Below are positions 37,170 to 46,303 of a stretch of 64,000 nt of DNA, one piece after another. The notes below the pieces were generated by a model. The model made no database searches. It was not told where the DNA came from and worked only from the letters and a program-made list of their open reading frames with translations. Source of the DNA: Croceicoccus ponticola (lineage in GTDB: Bacteria > Pseudomonadota > Alphaproteobacteria > Sphingomonadales > Sphingomonadaceae); NCBI RefSeq assembly GCF_004004515.1, contig NZ_RXOL01000001.1, forward strand, positions 1,200,976-1,264,975, given 5' to 3'. The stretch's first letter is position 1. Each line of letters opens with the position of its first letter. Made by a program: the position numbers and the translations under genes.

Positions 37170-37664
37170 TCAAGCGCCTTGGCGGCGCAGACGGAAAAGT
37201 AGTTGGCGGATTGTCAGCCCGCCAAGCGGATCGCGCCAGTCGGGCGCGACGTCCAACGCCGGGATCAAGACGAAGTCGCGCCGGCGATATTCAGGGTGCG
37301 GGATCGTGAGATCGGCATCGCACCACGCCCCGCCCGACCACAGCACGATATCGCAATCGAGCGTCCGAGCGCTCCACCGCTGGCCACCCGTTGCCCGGTC
37401 GAACCTGTGTTCGAGCGATTTGAGGTTATCGAGCATTTCCGGCGGATCGAGATCGGTGGCGACCAACACGGCAGCGTTCGCATAAGTCCGCCGCGAAGGC
37501 CCGACCGGCGGGCTCTGCATGATCCGCGACCGTGCCATGACCTGTGTCGGCCCGCGAACCAGCCCATCCATCGCTGCGGCCAGGACCCGTGCCGGAGCGC
37601 CATGGCGGACGTGCCGGACATTGCCGCCCAGCGCGATCAGGTAGCGATGCGCTGGCTCAGACAT
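37170..37664 (-). CDS. folK: 2-amino-4-hydroxy-6-hydroxymethyldihydropteridine pyrophosphokinase
   Basis: A 164-residue protein transferring pyrophosphate from ATP in folate synthesis. Visible are the N-terminal YLIALGGNVR, the RSRIMQSPPVG segment, YANAAVLVATDL, the signature RWSARTLDCDIVLWSGG with the metal-binding Asp pair, and IPHPEYRRRDFVLIPALDVA. The start at 37664 overlaps the aguB-like stop by eight bases and gives the normal length. Last gene of a unit with the amidohydrolase upstream. Confidence 0.93.
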   Translation of the reverse strand: MSEPAHRYLIALGGNVRHVRHGAPARVLAAAMDGLVRGPTQVMARSRIMQSPPVGPSRRTYANAAVLVATDLDPPEMLDNLKSLEHRFDRATGGQRWSARTLDCDIVLWSGGAWCDADLTIPHPEYRRRDFVLIPALDVAPDWRDPLGGLTIRQLLFRLRRQGA

Positions 37665-38511
37665 CCTCCGCCAGCCGGCCATAAAGCTGTGGCCTGCGGT
37701 CGCGGAAGAACCCCATTCCGGCCCGGTGCGTCGCGGCCCGGGCAAGGTCGATTTCGGAAACCAGCACGCCGGTTTCGTCGCAGCCGTATTCCTCGACCAG
37801 GTCACCCCATTCGTCGCTGATGAACGAGTGCCCGTAGAACGTCTGATGTTCGCCTTCGCGTCCGATGCGGTTGGCGGCGATTACCGGCATGCAGTTCGAA
37901 ACGGCATGCCCGATCATCGCGCGACGCCACATGCGGCTGGTGTCGAGATCTGCGTCATAGGGTTCGGACCCGATGGCGGTGGGATAGAACAACAGTTCCG
38001 CCCCCATCAGCGCCATGGCGCGGGCGCATTCCGGATACCATTGATCCCAGCAGACGCCGACGCCGATGCGCGCGCCGAACACGTCCCACACGCGGAAACC
38101 GGTGTTGCCGGGGCGAAAATAGTATTTTTCCTCGTACCCCGGCCCGTCGGGAATATGGCTTTTGCGATAAATGCCCATGATCTCTCCGTCCGGACCGATC
38201 ATCGCCAGCGTGTTGTAATAATGATGCCCTTCGCGCTCGAAAAAACTGGTCGGAATGGCGACGCCCAGCTTTTTGGCGAGTGCCTGCATCGCGATAACGC
38301 TGGGATGTTCGGCGGTCTGGCGGGCCAGTGCGAAAAGCGCCTCGTCCTCGTCGCGACAGAAATAGGGGCCGGAGAAAAGCTCGGGTGGCAGGATGACCTG
38401 CGCGCCCCTTGCCGCCGCCTGTTCCACCAGTGCTGCGACCTTGGCGATGTTTTCCTGCTCGTCATCCGAGCCCAGTGCGCATTGCAGCGCCGCAACCGTG
38501 ATTTTCGTCAT
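37657..38511 (-). CDS. aguB: N-carbamoylputrescine amidase
   Basis: A 284-residue nitrilase-fold amidase that converts N-carbamoylputrescine to putrescine, ammonia and CO2. The catalytic Glu (ILPPELFSGPYF), Lys (IYRKSHIPDGPGYEEKYYF) and Cys (IGVGVCWDQWYPE) are visible, and the flanking blocks are typical of AguB. No agmatine deiminase gene lies next to it, so the partner must be elsewhere. It is 10 bases downstream of the SIMPL gene. Confidence 0.93.
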   Translation of the reverse strand: MTKITVAALQCALGSDDEQENIAKVAALVEQAAARGAQVILPPELFSGPYFCRDEDEALFALARQTAEHPSVIAMQALAKKLGVAIPTSFFEREGHHYYNTLAMIGPDGEIMGIYRKSHIPDGPGYEEKYYFRPGNTGFRVWDVFGARIGVGVCWDQWYPECARAMALMGAELLFYPTAIGSEPYDADLDTSRMWRRAMIGHAVSNCMPVIAANRIGREGEHQTFYGHSFISDEWGDLVEEYGCDETGVLVSEIDLARAATHRAGMGFFRDRRPQLYGRLAEDV

Positions 38512-38521
38512 GCGCCCTCGA

Positions 38522-39277
38522 TTATTTCGGCACGAGGGCGAAGTCCACCTGAACCGTCACGGCGCTGCTCGTCTGCCCGGTCATGACCGCGCTTGTATCA
38601 ATGCCGCTTTCCGGCCGGGGATAGGCCGCGATGGCAGGCGGGGCGACTGGCGGTGGCGGCGGGGCGGTGGGGATCGCCGCCTGAAAATAGCGGTTGCCCT
38701 GCGATCCGCCAGCATCGCGGATGTACAGCACGCGGGAGATTTCCATGCCCGCCGCATCCGCATAGGCTTCGGCCCTCTTGCGCGCGGCCTTGTATGCGGC
38801 GGCATAGGCGCTGTTCGCCGCCGTTTCGGGATCGGATATGCGCAAGTTCGGGCCCGACAGGACATTCGCCCCCGCCTCGGTCACCGCGGTGACTGCGGAA
38901 CCTGCCTTGGTCACGTCGCGCACGGTGACGGCGATGACATTGCTCGCTTGGTATTGCCCCTTGCGGTCGCCCCAATCGACGCGACTGACACCGACGGTGC
39001 GCGTCTGGATATCGTCCTGCGCAATGCCCAGCGCCTTTAGCGCGGCGACGACCTGGGCGATGTCGCCGTTCGCCGCCTCGCTCGCGGCGCTAGCGGTTTT
39101 CGCCCATGCGTTGATGCCGGCTTCGAACCGTGCCTCATCGGGCCGGCTCTCCGCCTCTCCGCTCGCGCTTACCGACAACAGGGTTTCGTTGTGCGTGACG
39201 CCACGCGTATCTTCTTCCGGCGCGGAGCATGCGGCCAGCGGCAGCAACGTGCTGGCCAGCACAGTTATTTTCTTCAC
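38522..39277 (-). CDS. SIMPL domain (DUF541) lipoprotein
   Basis: A 251-residue exported protein. The signal sequence ends in the lipobox LAAC at about residue 17, so it is probably a lipoprotein. The SIMPL domain covers about 35-245: SVSASGEAESRPDEARFEAG, DIQTRTVGVSRVDW and the long helix AYKAARKRAEAYADAAGMEI. A Pro-rich loop (TAPPPPPVAPPAI) is inserted before the last strand. The domain's role is unknown; some members protect against oxidative stress. Confidence 0.88.
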   Translation of the reverse strand: MKKITVLASTLLPLAACSAPEEDTRGVTHNETLLSVSASGEAESRPDEARFEAGINAWAKTASAASEAANGDIAQVVAALKALGIAQDDIQTRTVGVSRVDWGDRKGQYQASNVIAVTVRDVTKAGSAVTAVTEAGANVLSGPNLRISDPETAANSAYAAAYKAARKRAEAYADAAGMEISRVLYIRDAGGSQGNRYFQAAIPTAPPPPPVAPPAIAAYPRPESGIDTSAVMTGQTSSAVTVQVDFALVPK

Positions 39278-39430
39278 GGCGATTCTCCTTTCACCCCATG
39301 TCGAAGCGCGCTCGGGATACCAACGGCATTCTTAACCGTTCCCAACATCCTGACGGCTTAGAAACCGGCGGCAGGTGACAATGTGGTGGGCGATCCCCAT
39401 CTTTGCCCGCGACAAGGAGAATACGAGATC

Positions 39431-39961
39431 ATGCAACAGGCTATCGTAGCGGGCGGCTGCTTCTGGTGTACCGAGGCGGTCTATAACGACGTCCTTGGCG
39501 TCAACAATGTCGAGAGCGGCTATATCGGCGGGGACACCGAAAACCCGACGTACAAGGAAGTCTGTTCGGGCGGCACCGGCCATGCAGAGGCGGTGCGGGT
39601 GACCTACAATCCCGAAATCCTGCGCTATGGCGACTTGCTCGACATCTTTTTCGCGACGCACGATCCGACCCAGCTGAACCGGCAGGGCAACGATGTCGGC
39701 ACGCAGTACCGTTCGGCTATCTTCCCGCTGGACGATACGCAGAGGGCAGAGGCGGAAAAGGCGATCGAACGGGCGCAGGCGATCCGCGACCAGACGGTCG
39801 TTACGACGATCGAAGGGCCGGCGCACTGGTATCCGGCAGAAGATTACCACCAGGAATATTGGGTCAACGACGGACAGCGGAACCCTTATTGCCAGGCGAC
39901 AATCCCGCCCAAGCTCGACAAATTGCGCAAGAGCTTCGCCGACCGCGTCCGGCCAGATTAA
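39431..39961 (+). CDS. msrA: Peptide-methionine (S)-S-oxide reductase
   Basis: A 176-residue MsrA. The catalytic GGCFWCTEAVY is at residue 9-20 and the conserved SGGTGHAEAVRVTYNPEIL and THDPTQLNRQGNDVGTQYRS follow. The start at 39431 gives the usual N-terminus; a longer frame from 39383 is unlikely. Its 3' end overlaps the rsmB stop by four bases in convergent orientation. Confidence 0.96.
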   Translation: MQQAIVAGGCFWCTEAVYNDVLGVNNVESGYIGGDTENPTYKEVCSGGTGHAEAVRVTYNPEILRYGDLLDIFFATHDPTQLNRQGNDVGTQYRSAIFPLDDTQRAEAEKAIERAQAIRDQTVVTTIEGPAHWYPAEDYHQEYWVNDGQRNPYCQATIPPKLDKLRKSFADRVRPD

Positions 39962-41196
39962 AGCCGGAAACGCGCGACAAAGAACCCGTCGAGGCCACCG
40001 ATTTCGGGCAACATCCCGGGATCGGTGCGCACCCAGCCCCGGTCCGTCGGCAGCAACCCGGCGGGCAGTTCGTCGGCCCGGATCGGATCGGGTGACAGCG
40101 TGACCTTTGCGGCGCGTTCCTCGCCCTCTTCCGGTTCGAGCGAGCAAGTCGCATAGACCAGCCGCCCGCCGGGCTTCAGCCAACCGGACGCCCGTTCGAT
40201 CAGCTTGTCCTGCAATTCGGTCAGGTCCGCGATCTGGCGGCCGGCAATGCGGTGCAGCACATCAGGGTGGCGGCGGCAGGTGCCCGTCGCGGTGCACGGC
40301 GCATCGAGCAGGACGGCATCGAATGGCGCGTCGGGCGACCATTCCAGCGCATCGGCACGGACAATTTCCGCCGATAGCCCGGTGCGGTCGAGATTCTGGC
40401 GCAGCCGTTCCAGCCGCCTTTGCGCGATGTCGAGCGCGACGACCTGCCAGCCTGCTGCTGCAAGCTGCATCGTCTTGCCGCCCGGTGCGGCGCAGAGGTC
40501 CAGCACGCGCCGCCCTTCGCCCTGCCCCAGCAGCATCGCGGGAATGGCGGCGGCAAGATCCTGCACCCACCATGCGCCTTCGGTAAAGCCGGGCAGGCCA
40601 TCGACGGCCCGTCCGCGCGGCAGGCGCAAAAGCCCAGCCGCAAGCACCTTGCCGTCCAGCCGCTCTGCCCACAGATCGGTTTCAGCCGGATTGCGCAAGG
40701 TTAGATCGAGCAGCGGCGGTTCGGCCAGCCCGGCGGCGATCGCGTCGAGCCGGTCGGGCCACGCTTCTTCCCAGCGGGCTTCGACTTCGGGCGGCAGGGT
40801 GGGAATTTCAGGCAGCTTCGCTTCGCGTTTGAGCAGTGCCGAAAAGACGCCATGCGCCAATCTGCGCGGCCCGCCGGTCAACAGCGGCAGGCCCGTCGCG
40901 ATGACCGCATGCGGCGCGGTATCCATGCGCAAGGCCTGCACCAACATCATGCGCAGCACGGTGCGCACTTTCGCATCGTCGGGCAGACGCTGGCGCGTGG
41001 CGCTGTCGATCAGTTCGTCGAGATCGGTGAGCCGGCGCAAGACCTCGCTCGCGATCGCGCGGGCCAGCGCGGCATCCGACGAAGGCATGGAGCGCATCGC
41101 ACCTGCCGCCGTATCGAGCGTGTCGCCCCGGCGAAGGACGGCATCGAGCATGCGCAGCGCTGCGCTGCGGGCGGGTAATCCGGCAGTATCGACCAT
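39958..41196 (-). CDS. rsmB: 16S rRNA (cytosine-C5)-methyltransferase, RsmB family
   Basis: A 412-residue protein with an N-terminal NusB-like RNA-binding region (about 8-130) and an AdoMet methyltransferase domain. The AdoMet motif is VLDLCAAPGGKTMQLAAAGW; the two catalytic cysteines are in LLDAPCTATGTCRRHP and YATCSLEPEEGEER. RsmB methylates C967 of 16S rRNA in E. coli. A single-copy housekeeping gene. Confidence 0.93.
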   Translation of the reverse strand: MVDTAGLPARSAALRMLDAVLRRGDTLDTAAGAMRSMPSSDAALARAIASEVLRRLTDLDELIDSATRQRLPDDAKVRTVLRMMLVQALRMDTAPHAVIATGLPLLTGGPRRLAHGVFSALLKREAKLPEIPTLPPEVEARWEEAWPDRLDAIAAGLAEPPLLDLTLRNPAETDLWAERLDGKVLAAGLLRLPRGRAVDGLPGFTEGAWWVQDLAAAIPAMLLGQGEGRRVLDLCAAPGGKTMQLAAAGWQVVALDIAQRRLERLRQNLDRTGLSAEIVRADALEWSPDAPFDAVLLDAPCTATGTCRRHPDVLHRIAGRQIADLTELQDKLIERASGWLKPGGRLVYATCSLEPEEGEERAAKVTLSPDPIRADELPAGLLPTDRGWVRTDPGMLPEIGGLDGFFVARFRL

Positions 41197-41277
41197 TGCG
41201 GCGCTATCGGCCCTGAGTGCGCGGATGGCAACAACGGATCATTGCATCGCGGCGCGCGCTGCTCCATCTATCGTGGC

Positions 41278-41454
41278 ATGACCCAGGAACGCCCACGCGC
41301 AACCAAACGGCCCGAAACCTTTGCCAAACCCGCGCACTGGACCAACGATCCTGCGCCAACACCCGGCGACGGTTCGCGGCACGAAGAAGACGACCGGCCC
41401 GATCCCACCCGTTTCGGCGATTGGGAAAAGAACGGGATCGCCATCGATTTCTAA
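41278..41454 (+). CDS. DUF1674 protein (succinate dehydrogenase assembly factor 4-like)
   Basis: Only 58 residues. The C-terminal signature DPTRFGDWEKNGIAIDF defines the family, whose mitochondrial member SDHAF4 binds flavinated SdhA during complex II assembly. The start at 41278 is the first ATG that gives the family N-terminus. Confidence 0.85.
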   Translation: MTQERPRATKRPETFAKPAHWTNDPAPTPGDGSRHEEDDRPDPTRFGDWEKNGIAIDF

Positions 41455-41466
41455 GCCAGCGTGGGC

Positions 41467-41976
41467 TTAGCCCTCGATCACCTGCGACGCGGGGTGATGC
41501 TTGTCGAGATGCTTGCGGATGATCTTCAGGTTCTTGGTGTTCGACCGGAACAGCATGTCGAACGCATCGCCCACCAACGGAATCGCGCCGATCGCCGTAT
41601 CGAAGCCGAGATTGCCGGCCATTCGCCAAAGCTTCCATTTCGGCATGCCGAGATTGCGCGCTTCCCAGATGATATATGCGCCCATCGCCGCGGTCACGAG
41701 ATCGCCGACCACGGGGACAAGGCCCGCGATGGCATCAAGGCCGATGCGATAGCTCGTTCCGGGCACGGTCAGGCTGCGTTCGAGCAGCGCTTCCATCGTC
41801 TCGATCCGCTGGCGGATGGCAGCGGGATGATTGCCGAGCGGAAGGTTGTCGCGAAAATCCATGCGCCGGGCCTGTCCGCCCGTTTGCTCGCCCGAAGGTC
41901 CTGTCGTGCGCTTGAAGTCGCTATCGGTCCTTGCGGCGTGTCCTTCGTCAGTTGGCAACAAGGCCCGCTCTCCCAT
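41467..41976 (-). CDS. DUF4112 membrane protein
   Basis: The conserved core is about residues 60-165: LDAIAGLVPVVGDLVTAAMG, AYIIWEARNLGMPKWKLWRM, then IGAIPLVGDAFDMLFRSNTK and KNLKIIRKHL. Two hydrophobic GxxPxxGD segments are probably membrane hairpins. Function unknown. The start is uncertain: 41976 is used; an ATG at 41862 leaves just the core. Confidence 0.8.
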   Translation of the reverse strand: MGERALLPTDEGHAARTDSDFKRTTGPSGEQTGGQARRMDFRDNLPLGNHPAAIRQRIETMEALLERSLTVPGTSYRIGLDAIAGLVPVVGDLVTAAMGAYIIWEARNLGMPKWKLWRMAGNLGFDTAIGAIPLVGDAFDMLFRSNTKNLKIIRKHLDKHHPASQVIEG

Positions 41977-42011
41977 CGATTTCAGCGCGGTCCTGATTGC
42001 GACCGCAGCAT

Positions 42012-43448
42012 CTAATTGGGGGTGGCGAAGAGCTGCGACAAGGGATGGAAGCCCCAGCGGTTGACGGCAAACCCGTCGACCCCGCCCCGCACCAGCGAAA
42101 ACCTGATCGGTGGGCCAAATGAAATGAATGTCGTTTCGGCTGTCAGCAATCGCTCTGCCTCTGACAGCAAAGCGGCGCGTTTGGCCATGTCGGGTTCGCC
42201 GATCGACTCGCCGACCAGCTTGTCGGCCTCGGCGCTGCAGACGCCGTTGATGACCGCGCAATCGAAGCGGTGCAGGTACCATTCGGGCTGGTCCAGCCAT
42301 GCCACGTCCTCGACCAGCCGCAATTGCGCGTCAGCGTCGGGACCGACACGCTTGGCGGCAAGACCGACGTTCGAGAAATCGGCAGAGAGGCGACGGAACA
42401 GGATGTCACCGCCGCTGCCCGGCGGCAGAGCGATGGTGATTGGCGGTATCGGTCCCTTGGTCGCCGCCCATCCCGCAACCCGCTGCGCGGCAAATGCCTG
42501 CCGCTGTTCCATGGTGTAACCGTCCCACGGCCCCGGCGGCTGTGCGGTGCCGGGCATGCCGACAGGCACGAGCCGAACCCGCGGGGTCCAGCCGCCGATG
42601 TTGAACGGGGCGATCAGCGCCTGACGGTCGATCGCCAACGATATCGCCTCGCGGTTAGCTGCGCGCGACAGAAAGCCATCGTTCTTTGCAATCGAAAGCC
42701 CGAAAATGCCGGTGATCGGATCGAGCCGGATCGTCCCGCGCAGCAACCCGCCCAATTCGACATGGGGCAAGGCGTCGAGCCCGCCGTCGAGCAACAACTC
42801 CGCTTCCCCGGCCTGAAACCTGCGAACCGCATCGCGTGCAGAAGATATGCGCACATCCAGCGAAGCGGCGACCCGCCCGTCCGGCCCGGCTGGCCGCGAC
42901 AGGGTGAGAACCGGGCCGTCTGCGGACAACGTGAGCGCGCCGGTATCGCGTCCTTCGAATCGCAGGGCAAGTTCGGGTCGCGCCAGCAGTTGCAGGAATT
43001 CCGGCATTGCGGACTTCAACTGAATTTCGACAACCTCATCCGTGCGGGCATAAATCCCGTCGATGATACGAAGGTCGAGCCCGAGACCGGTATTCTTGAA
43101 TTGCCTGATCCGCGCCTGCAGCGCTTTTCGCACGTCATCCGCCGTCAACGGGTCTTTTTCGTCCGGATCGAAACTCTCGAACCGAAAGATGTAGCTGAGG
43201 CCATCGTCGGTAACGATCCACCTTGCCGCGAGATCGGGCTGGATGCGCCCTTGCGCGTCAAGCGCGACCAAGCCGCTGCCGGTCGCTTCCCGGATCAGGC
43301 CCGCGGCCGCCGGCAAAGGCACCTTGTCCTCCAGCGCTTCGGCCGGATCGCCGATGAGCAGAACGTCGAAACGCGCATCGCCGCCGCTGCCGCAGGCCGC
43401 GGTCAGAAGAGCGAGAATGGGGACGAGGATACGAGATGGAACCGGCAT
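42012..43448 (-). CDS. Extracellular solute-binding lipoprotein, family 5 type
   Basis: A 478-residue exported protein with a lipobox LTAAC at about residue 19. The SBP_bac_5 (peptide/nickel type) fold is suggested by LAARWIVTDDGLSYIFRF, DPLTADDVRKALQARI, and NREAISLAIDRQALIAPFNI. There are no permease or ATPase genes beside it, so it is either an orphan binding protein or works with a transporter elsewhere. The ligand is unknown. Confidence 0.85.
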   Translation of the reverse strand: MPVPSRILVPILALLTAACGSGGDARFDVLLIGDPAEALEDKVPLPAAAGLIREATGSGLVALDAQGRIQPDLAARWIVTDDGLSYIFRFESFDPDEKDPLTADDVRKALQARIRQFKNTGLGLDLRIIDGIYARTDEVVEIQLKSAMPEFLQLLARPELALRFEGRDTGALTLSADGPVLTLSRPAGPDGRVAASLDVRISSARDAVRRFQAGEAELLLDGGLDALPHVELGGLLRGTIRLDPITGIFGLSIAKNDGFLSRAANREAISLAIDRQALIAPFNIGGWTPRVRLVPVGMPGTAQPPGPWDGYTMEQRQAFAAQRVAGWAATKGPIPPITIALPPGSGGDILFRRLSADFSNVGLAAKRVGPDADAQLRLVEDVAWLDQPEWYLHRFDCAVINGVCSAEADKLVGESIGEPDMAKRAALLSEAERLLTAETTFISFGPPIRFSLVRGGVDGFAVNRWGFHPLSQLFATPN

Positions 43449-43520
43449 TGCGGTTCGTCTTATCAGGGGATGGCGAGCGGGTCAGCCACTATCGCCATCG
43501 CGGCCTGCGGCAAATTGCGA

Positions 43521-43865
43521 TCAGTCGCGCGTTTCCGGTTCCCATGACGGCAGGCCGCTGCGTTCGGGAAGGTCGATTTCGTCGACCGGATAGGACACCA
43601 TCGACGCGTCGATAGTCTGGTCAAAGGCGATGCCGCAACGATCGCCCGCCGCCCATGCCACGCTTCCCGCGATGATCCCGACATTGTGGAGATCGACCCA
43701 CACCGGGCATCCACGCGCAACCCGCATTGACCCTTCGGCCATCACGCCCGAATCGGAAATGTTGCGCAGCTTCACCGCATAGGGCGCGCCGTCCCGTTCC
43801 AGTCGCAGCTCGGCCACCAGAAAAAGCGAATCGCGATCGTGCTTGCGGTGTTCCGGCTGCCGCAT
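43521..43865 (-). CDS. PilZ domain protein
   Basis: A 114-residue protein made of a single PilZ domain. The c-di-GMP-binding RKHDR is near the N-terminus and the second motif NISDSGVMAEG follows about 30 residues later, matching RxxxR and (D/N)xSxxG. It could be a small c-di-GMP receptor adaptor; the target is unknown. Confidence 0.85.
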   Translation of the reverse strand: MRQPEHRKHDRDSLFLVAELRLERDGAPYAVKLRNISDSGVMAEGSMRVARGCPVWVDLHNVGIIAGSVAWAAGDRCGIAFDQTIDASMVSYPVDEIDLPERSGLPSWEPETRD

Positions 43866-44052
43866 GGCTTTGTCCCTTGGTCCAGTCAGGCGATGAGCGG
43901 ACGGTTACCCCGCCCCTCAACCGCATGAGTGCAAGACTAACGCATTAGGGATAACGAAATGTAAAGGAAGCAGGGGTTCTGAACCCGGGAGTTTGCGGCC
44001 TGTACCCATCCGGGACAGATTGGCGCGCCTGTCCGGACGCTTCCGCACCGGT

Positions 44053-44511
44053 TCAGTCGTCGCGAGAAATCTTTTCGCGACGTTCGTGCGCTTCTTGTGC
44101 TTCGACCGTCATCGTTGCGATGGGCCGTGCGATCAGCCGGCCAAGACCGATCGGCTCTCCGGTCACTTCGCAAAATCCGTATTCGCCTTCGTCGATGCGG
44201 CGCAAAGCCGAATCAATCTTGGCGATCAGCTTGCGCTGGCGATCGCGGGTGCGCAGTTCGATACCCCAATCGGTCTCGCTCGACGCGCGATCGTTCATGT
44301 CGGGTTCGCGGATCGGCCCATCCTGCAATTGCTGCAACGTGCCGGCCGCGGCGTCCAGGATGGAATGCTTCCATTCGACCAGAAGGTTACGGAAAAACTC
44401 CAGCTGCTTCGGATTCATGTAAGGTTCCGAACTATCCGGAACGTAATCGCCAACAACCTTGCGACGCGCAGTCGCCAGGATGTCAATTTCCGTAGCAGCC
44501 GAAAGGCCCAT
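44053..44511 (-). CDS. dksA: TraR/DksA family transcriptional regulator
   Basis: A 152-residue DksA-type protein that binds the RNA polymerase secondary channel and mediates the stringent response. The coiled-coil part has YMNPKQLEFFRNLLVEWKHS and a DxxDxA-like region, and the C-terminal finger has YGFCEVTGEPIGLGRLIARP, with the reduced cysteine set usual in alphaproteobacteria. Start 44511 fits the family; the longer frame is not conserved-looking. Confidence 0.9.
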   Translation of the reverse strand: MGLSAATEIDILATARRKVVGDYVPDSSEPYMNPKQLEFFRNLLVEWKHSILDAAAGTLQQLQDGPIREPDMNDRASSETDWGIELRTRDRQRKLIAKIDSALRRIDEGEYGFCEVTGEPIGLGRLIARPIATMTVEAQEAHERREKISRDD

Positions 44512-44803
44512 GCGTAAATCCCCGCATAATGCCGGCGGACCGCCGCCAACGGCCCATCCGATCCCAGTTGCGGCGCTATAAGAGCCCGCCGATTCGCAAA
44601 CAAGCGCATTTTCAAGAATGTCGATAATCACCCACAGATTAAGCGTGGCCGAACGGGCTTGTCGCATTTCGAACCGGTGCGGAATGAAGTGCGGTCCTGA
44701 TCTCAAAGGATAATTCTGGCGTTAACGAATTGTTGACCATGATCCCCGAACTTGACGTTTGCCGGCGCAACTAATTGGCGGGCGTTAACTGGGGGCGATC
44801 AAG

Positions 44804-45154
44804 ATGGCATCGAGCAATCATCTTTACCTTGTCGAAAGCGGACCGGAGATCGATCCGGCAGTCGTGCGGAGCACTGCCCGGTTCGTCTGCAAGTGCCTTT
44901 CGGCGTATCACGACGGTGACGACAACGCGCTGTTCGAACTGGGCTGCGCCTTTTCCACCGGCAGCCGCGGCGCGCAGTGCGATCTGATCGAGGCGCACAA
45001 GTGGTTCAACCTTGCCGCCGCCAACGGGCACGAGGAAGCGCACAACTGCCGCGCCGACGTCGCCGACGAAATGACTGCGCGCGAAATCGTCGAGGCACAG
45101 CGCCGGGCGCGTGCATTCCTGGCAGAAATCGCGGCTGACCGCCACGTCGCCTGA
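44804..45154 (+). CDS. Sel1-like repeat protein
   Basis: A 116-residue small protein with one clear Sel1 (TPR-like) repeat: ALFELGCAFSTGSRGAQCDL followed by IEAHKWFNLAAANGHEEAH. The C-terminal helix TAREIVEAQRRARAFLAE completes the pattern. Such proteins act as protein-interaction modules; no partner can be inferred. Confidence 0.8.
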   Translation: MASSNHLYLVESGPEIDPAVVRSTARFVCKCLSAYHDGDDNALFELGCAFSTGSRGAQCDLIEAHKWFNLAAANGHEEAHNCRADVADEMTAREIVEAQRRARAFLAEIAADRHVA

Positions 45155-45160
45155 ACGCGC

Positions 45161-46303
45161 TCAACCGTCCTTGCGGAACGGAGCCATGGCCTGCAACGCG
45201 GCCTGATCCGCGCCAATGCCCTGCCGTTCGACTTCGAGAAAGTCGGCGACCGCCGCGCGAAAACCTTCGTGCGGGATGAAATGGGCCGAAAATGTCTGCA
45301 CCGGCTCGTAACCGCGAGCCAGCTTGTGCGCCCCTTGCGCCCCTGCCTCCACGCGCGACAGGCCGCGATCGATCGCCGCGTCGATCGCCTGGTAATAGCA
45401 TATCTCGAAATGCAGATAGGGCCGGTCGGCCAGCGCGCCCCAGTATCGCCCATATAGCGCGTCGGGACCGATGAAGTTCAAAGCGCCCGCGATCGGCCGA
45501 TCGGCCTCGAACGCCAGTATCAGCAGTACGTCGTCCGCCATGGTGTCATGGATCAGGTCGAACGCTTCGCGCGTCAGGTAAGGCCGCCCCCATTTGCGCG
45601 CGCCGGTGTCCTGATAAAAATCCCAGAACACGTCCCAGTGTCCCGGCCGCAACGCATCGCCGGTCAGATGCTCGATCCGCAGACCTTCCACCGCTTTGGC
45701 GCGTTCCTTGCGGATAGCCTTGCGCTTGCGCGACGACAGCGTGGCGAGGAAATCTTCGAAGTCAGCAAAGTCGCGGTTGGTCCAGTGGAACTGGATATCG
45801 GTGCGGATCAACCAGCCCGCCTCTTCGAATAGGGGCACCTGATCGGGCGCGATAAAAGTCGCATGGGCCGACGAAAGCCCTTCGTTGCGACAGAACGTTT
45901 CTGCCGCGTGCAGCATGGTGCGCGCACTCGCCGCGTCCGGGGCCAGCACGCGCGGGCCGGTCGCCGGGGTGAAAGGAACCGCGATCTGCAACTTGGGATA
46001 ATAGCTGCCGCCAGCCCGCTGCCACGCATCGGCCCAGCCGTGGTCGAAAACATATTCGCCTTGGCTATGCCCCTTCAGATAAGCGAGAAGCGCGGCATGC
46101 AATGTGCCATCGGGCCCGTTCATCGTCAGCGGCGCAGGCGACCAGCCGGTGCCGGGGCCGACACTGCCCGATCGTTCAAGCAACGACAGGAAACGGTGGC
46201 TGGTGAAAGGATTGCCCGTTGAGTCAAGAGCATCCCATTCGTCTGCATCGATCCCGGAAACCGAAGGGTTGAGGCGGATCTCGATCGCGCTTTCGTCACT
46301 CAC
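45161..46303 (-). CDS. GNAT-fold protein, peptidogalycan biosynthesis/DUF482 family
   Basis: A 380-residue protein with two GNAT/FemAB-like lobes. Diagnostic segments include FTSHRFLSLLERSGSV, YVFDHGWADAWQRAGG, YYPKLQIAVPFTPATGPRVL and TLSSRKRKAIRKERAKA, plus LHFEICYYQAIDAAIDRG. The substrate is not known. The gene overlaps the phosphodiesterase gene by four bases (ATGA). Confidence 0.88.
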   Translation of the reverse strand: MSDESAIEIRLNPSVSGIDADEWDALDSTGNPFTSHRFLSLLERSGSVGPGTGWSPAPLTMNGPDGTLHAALLAYLKGHSQGEYVFDHGWADAWQRAGGSYYPKLQIAVPFTPATGPRVLAPDAASARTMLHAAETFCRNEGLSSAHATFIAPDQVPLFEEAGWLIRTDIQFHWTNRDFADFEDFLATLSSRKRKAIRKERAKAVEGLRIEHLTGDALRPGHWDVFWDFYQDTGARKWGRPYLTREAFDLIHDTMADDVLLILAFEADRPIAGALNFIGPDALYGRYWGALADRPYLHFEICYYQAIDAAIDRGLSRVEAGAQGAHKLARGYEPVQTFSAHFIPHEGFRAAVADFLEVERQGIGADQAALQAMAPFRKDG

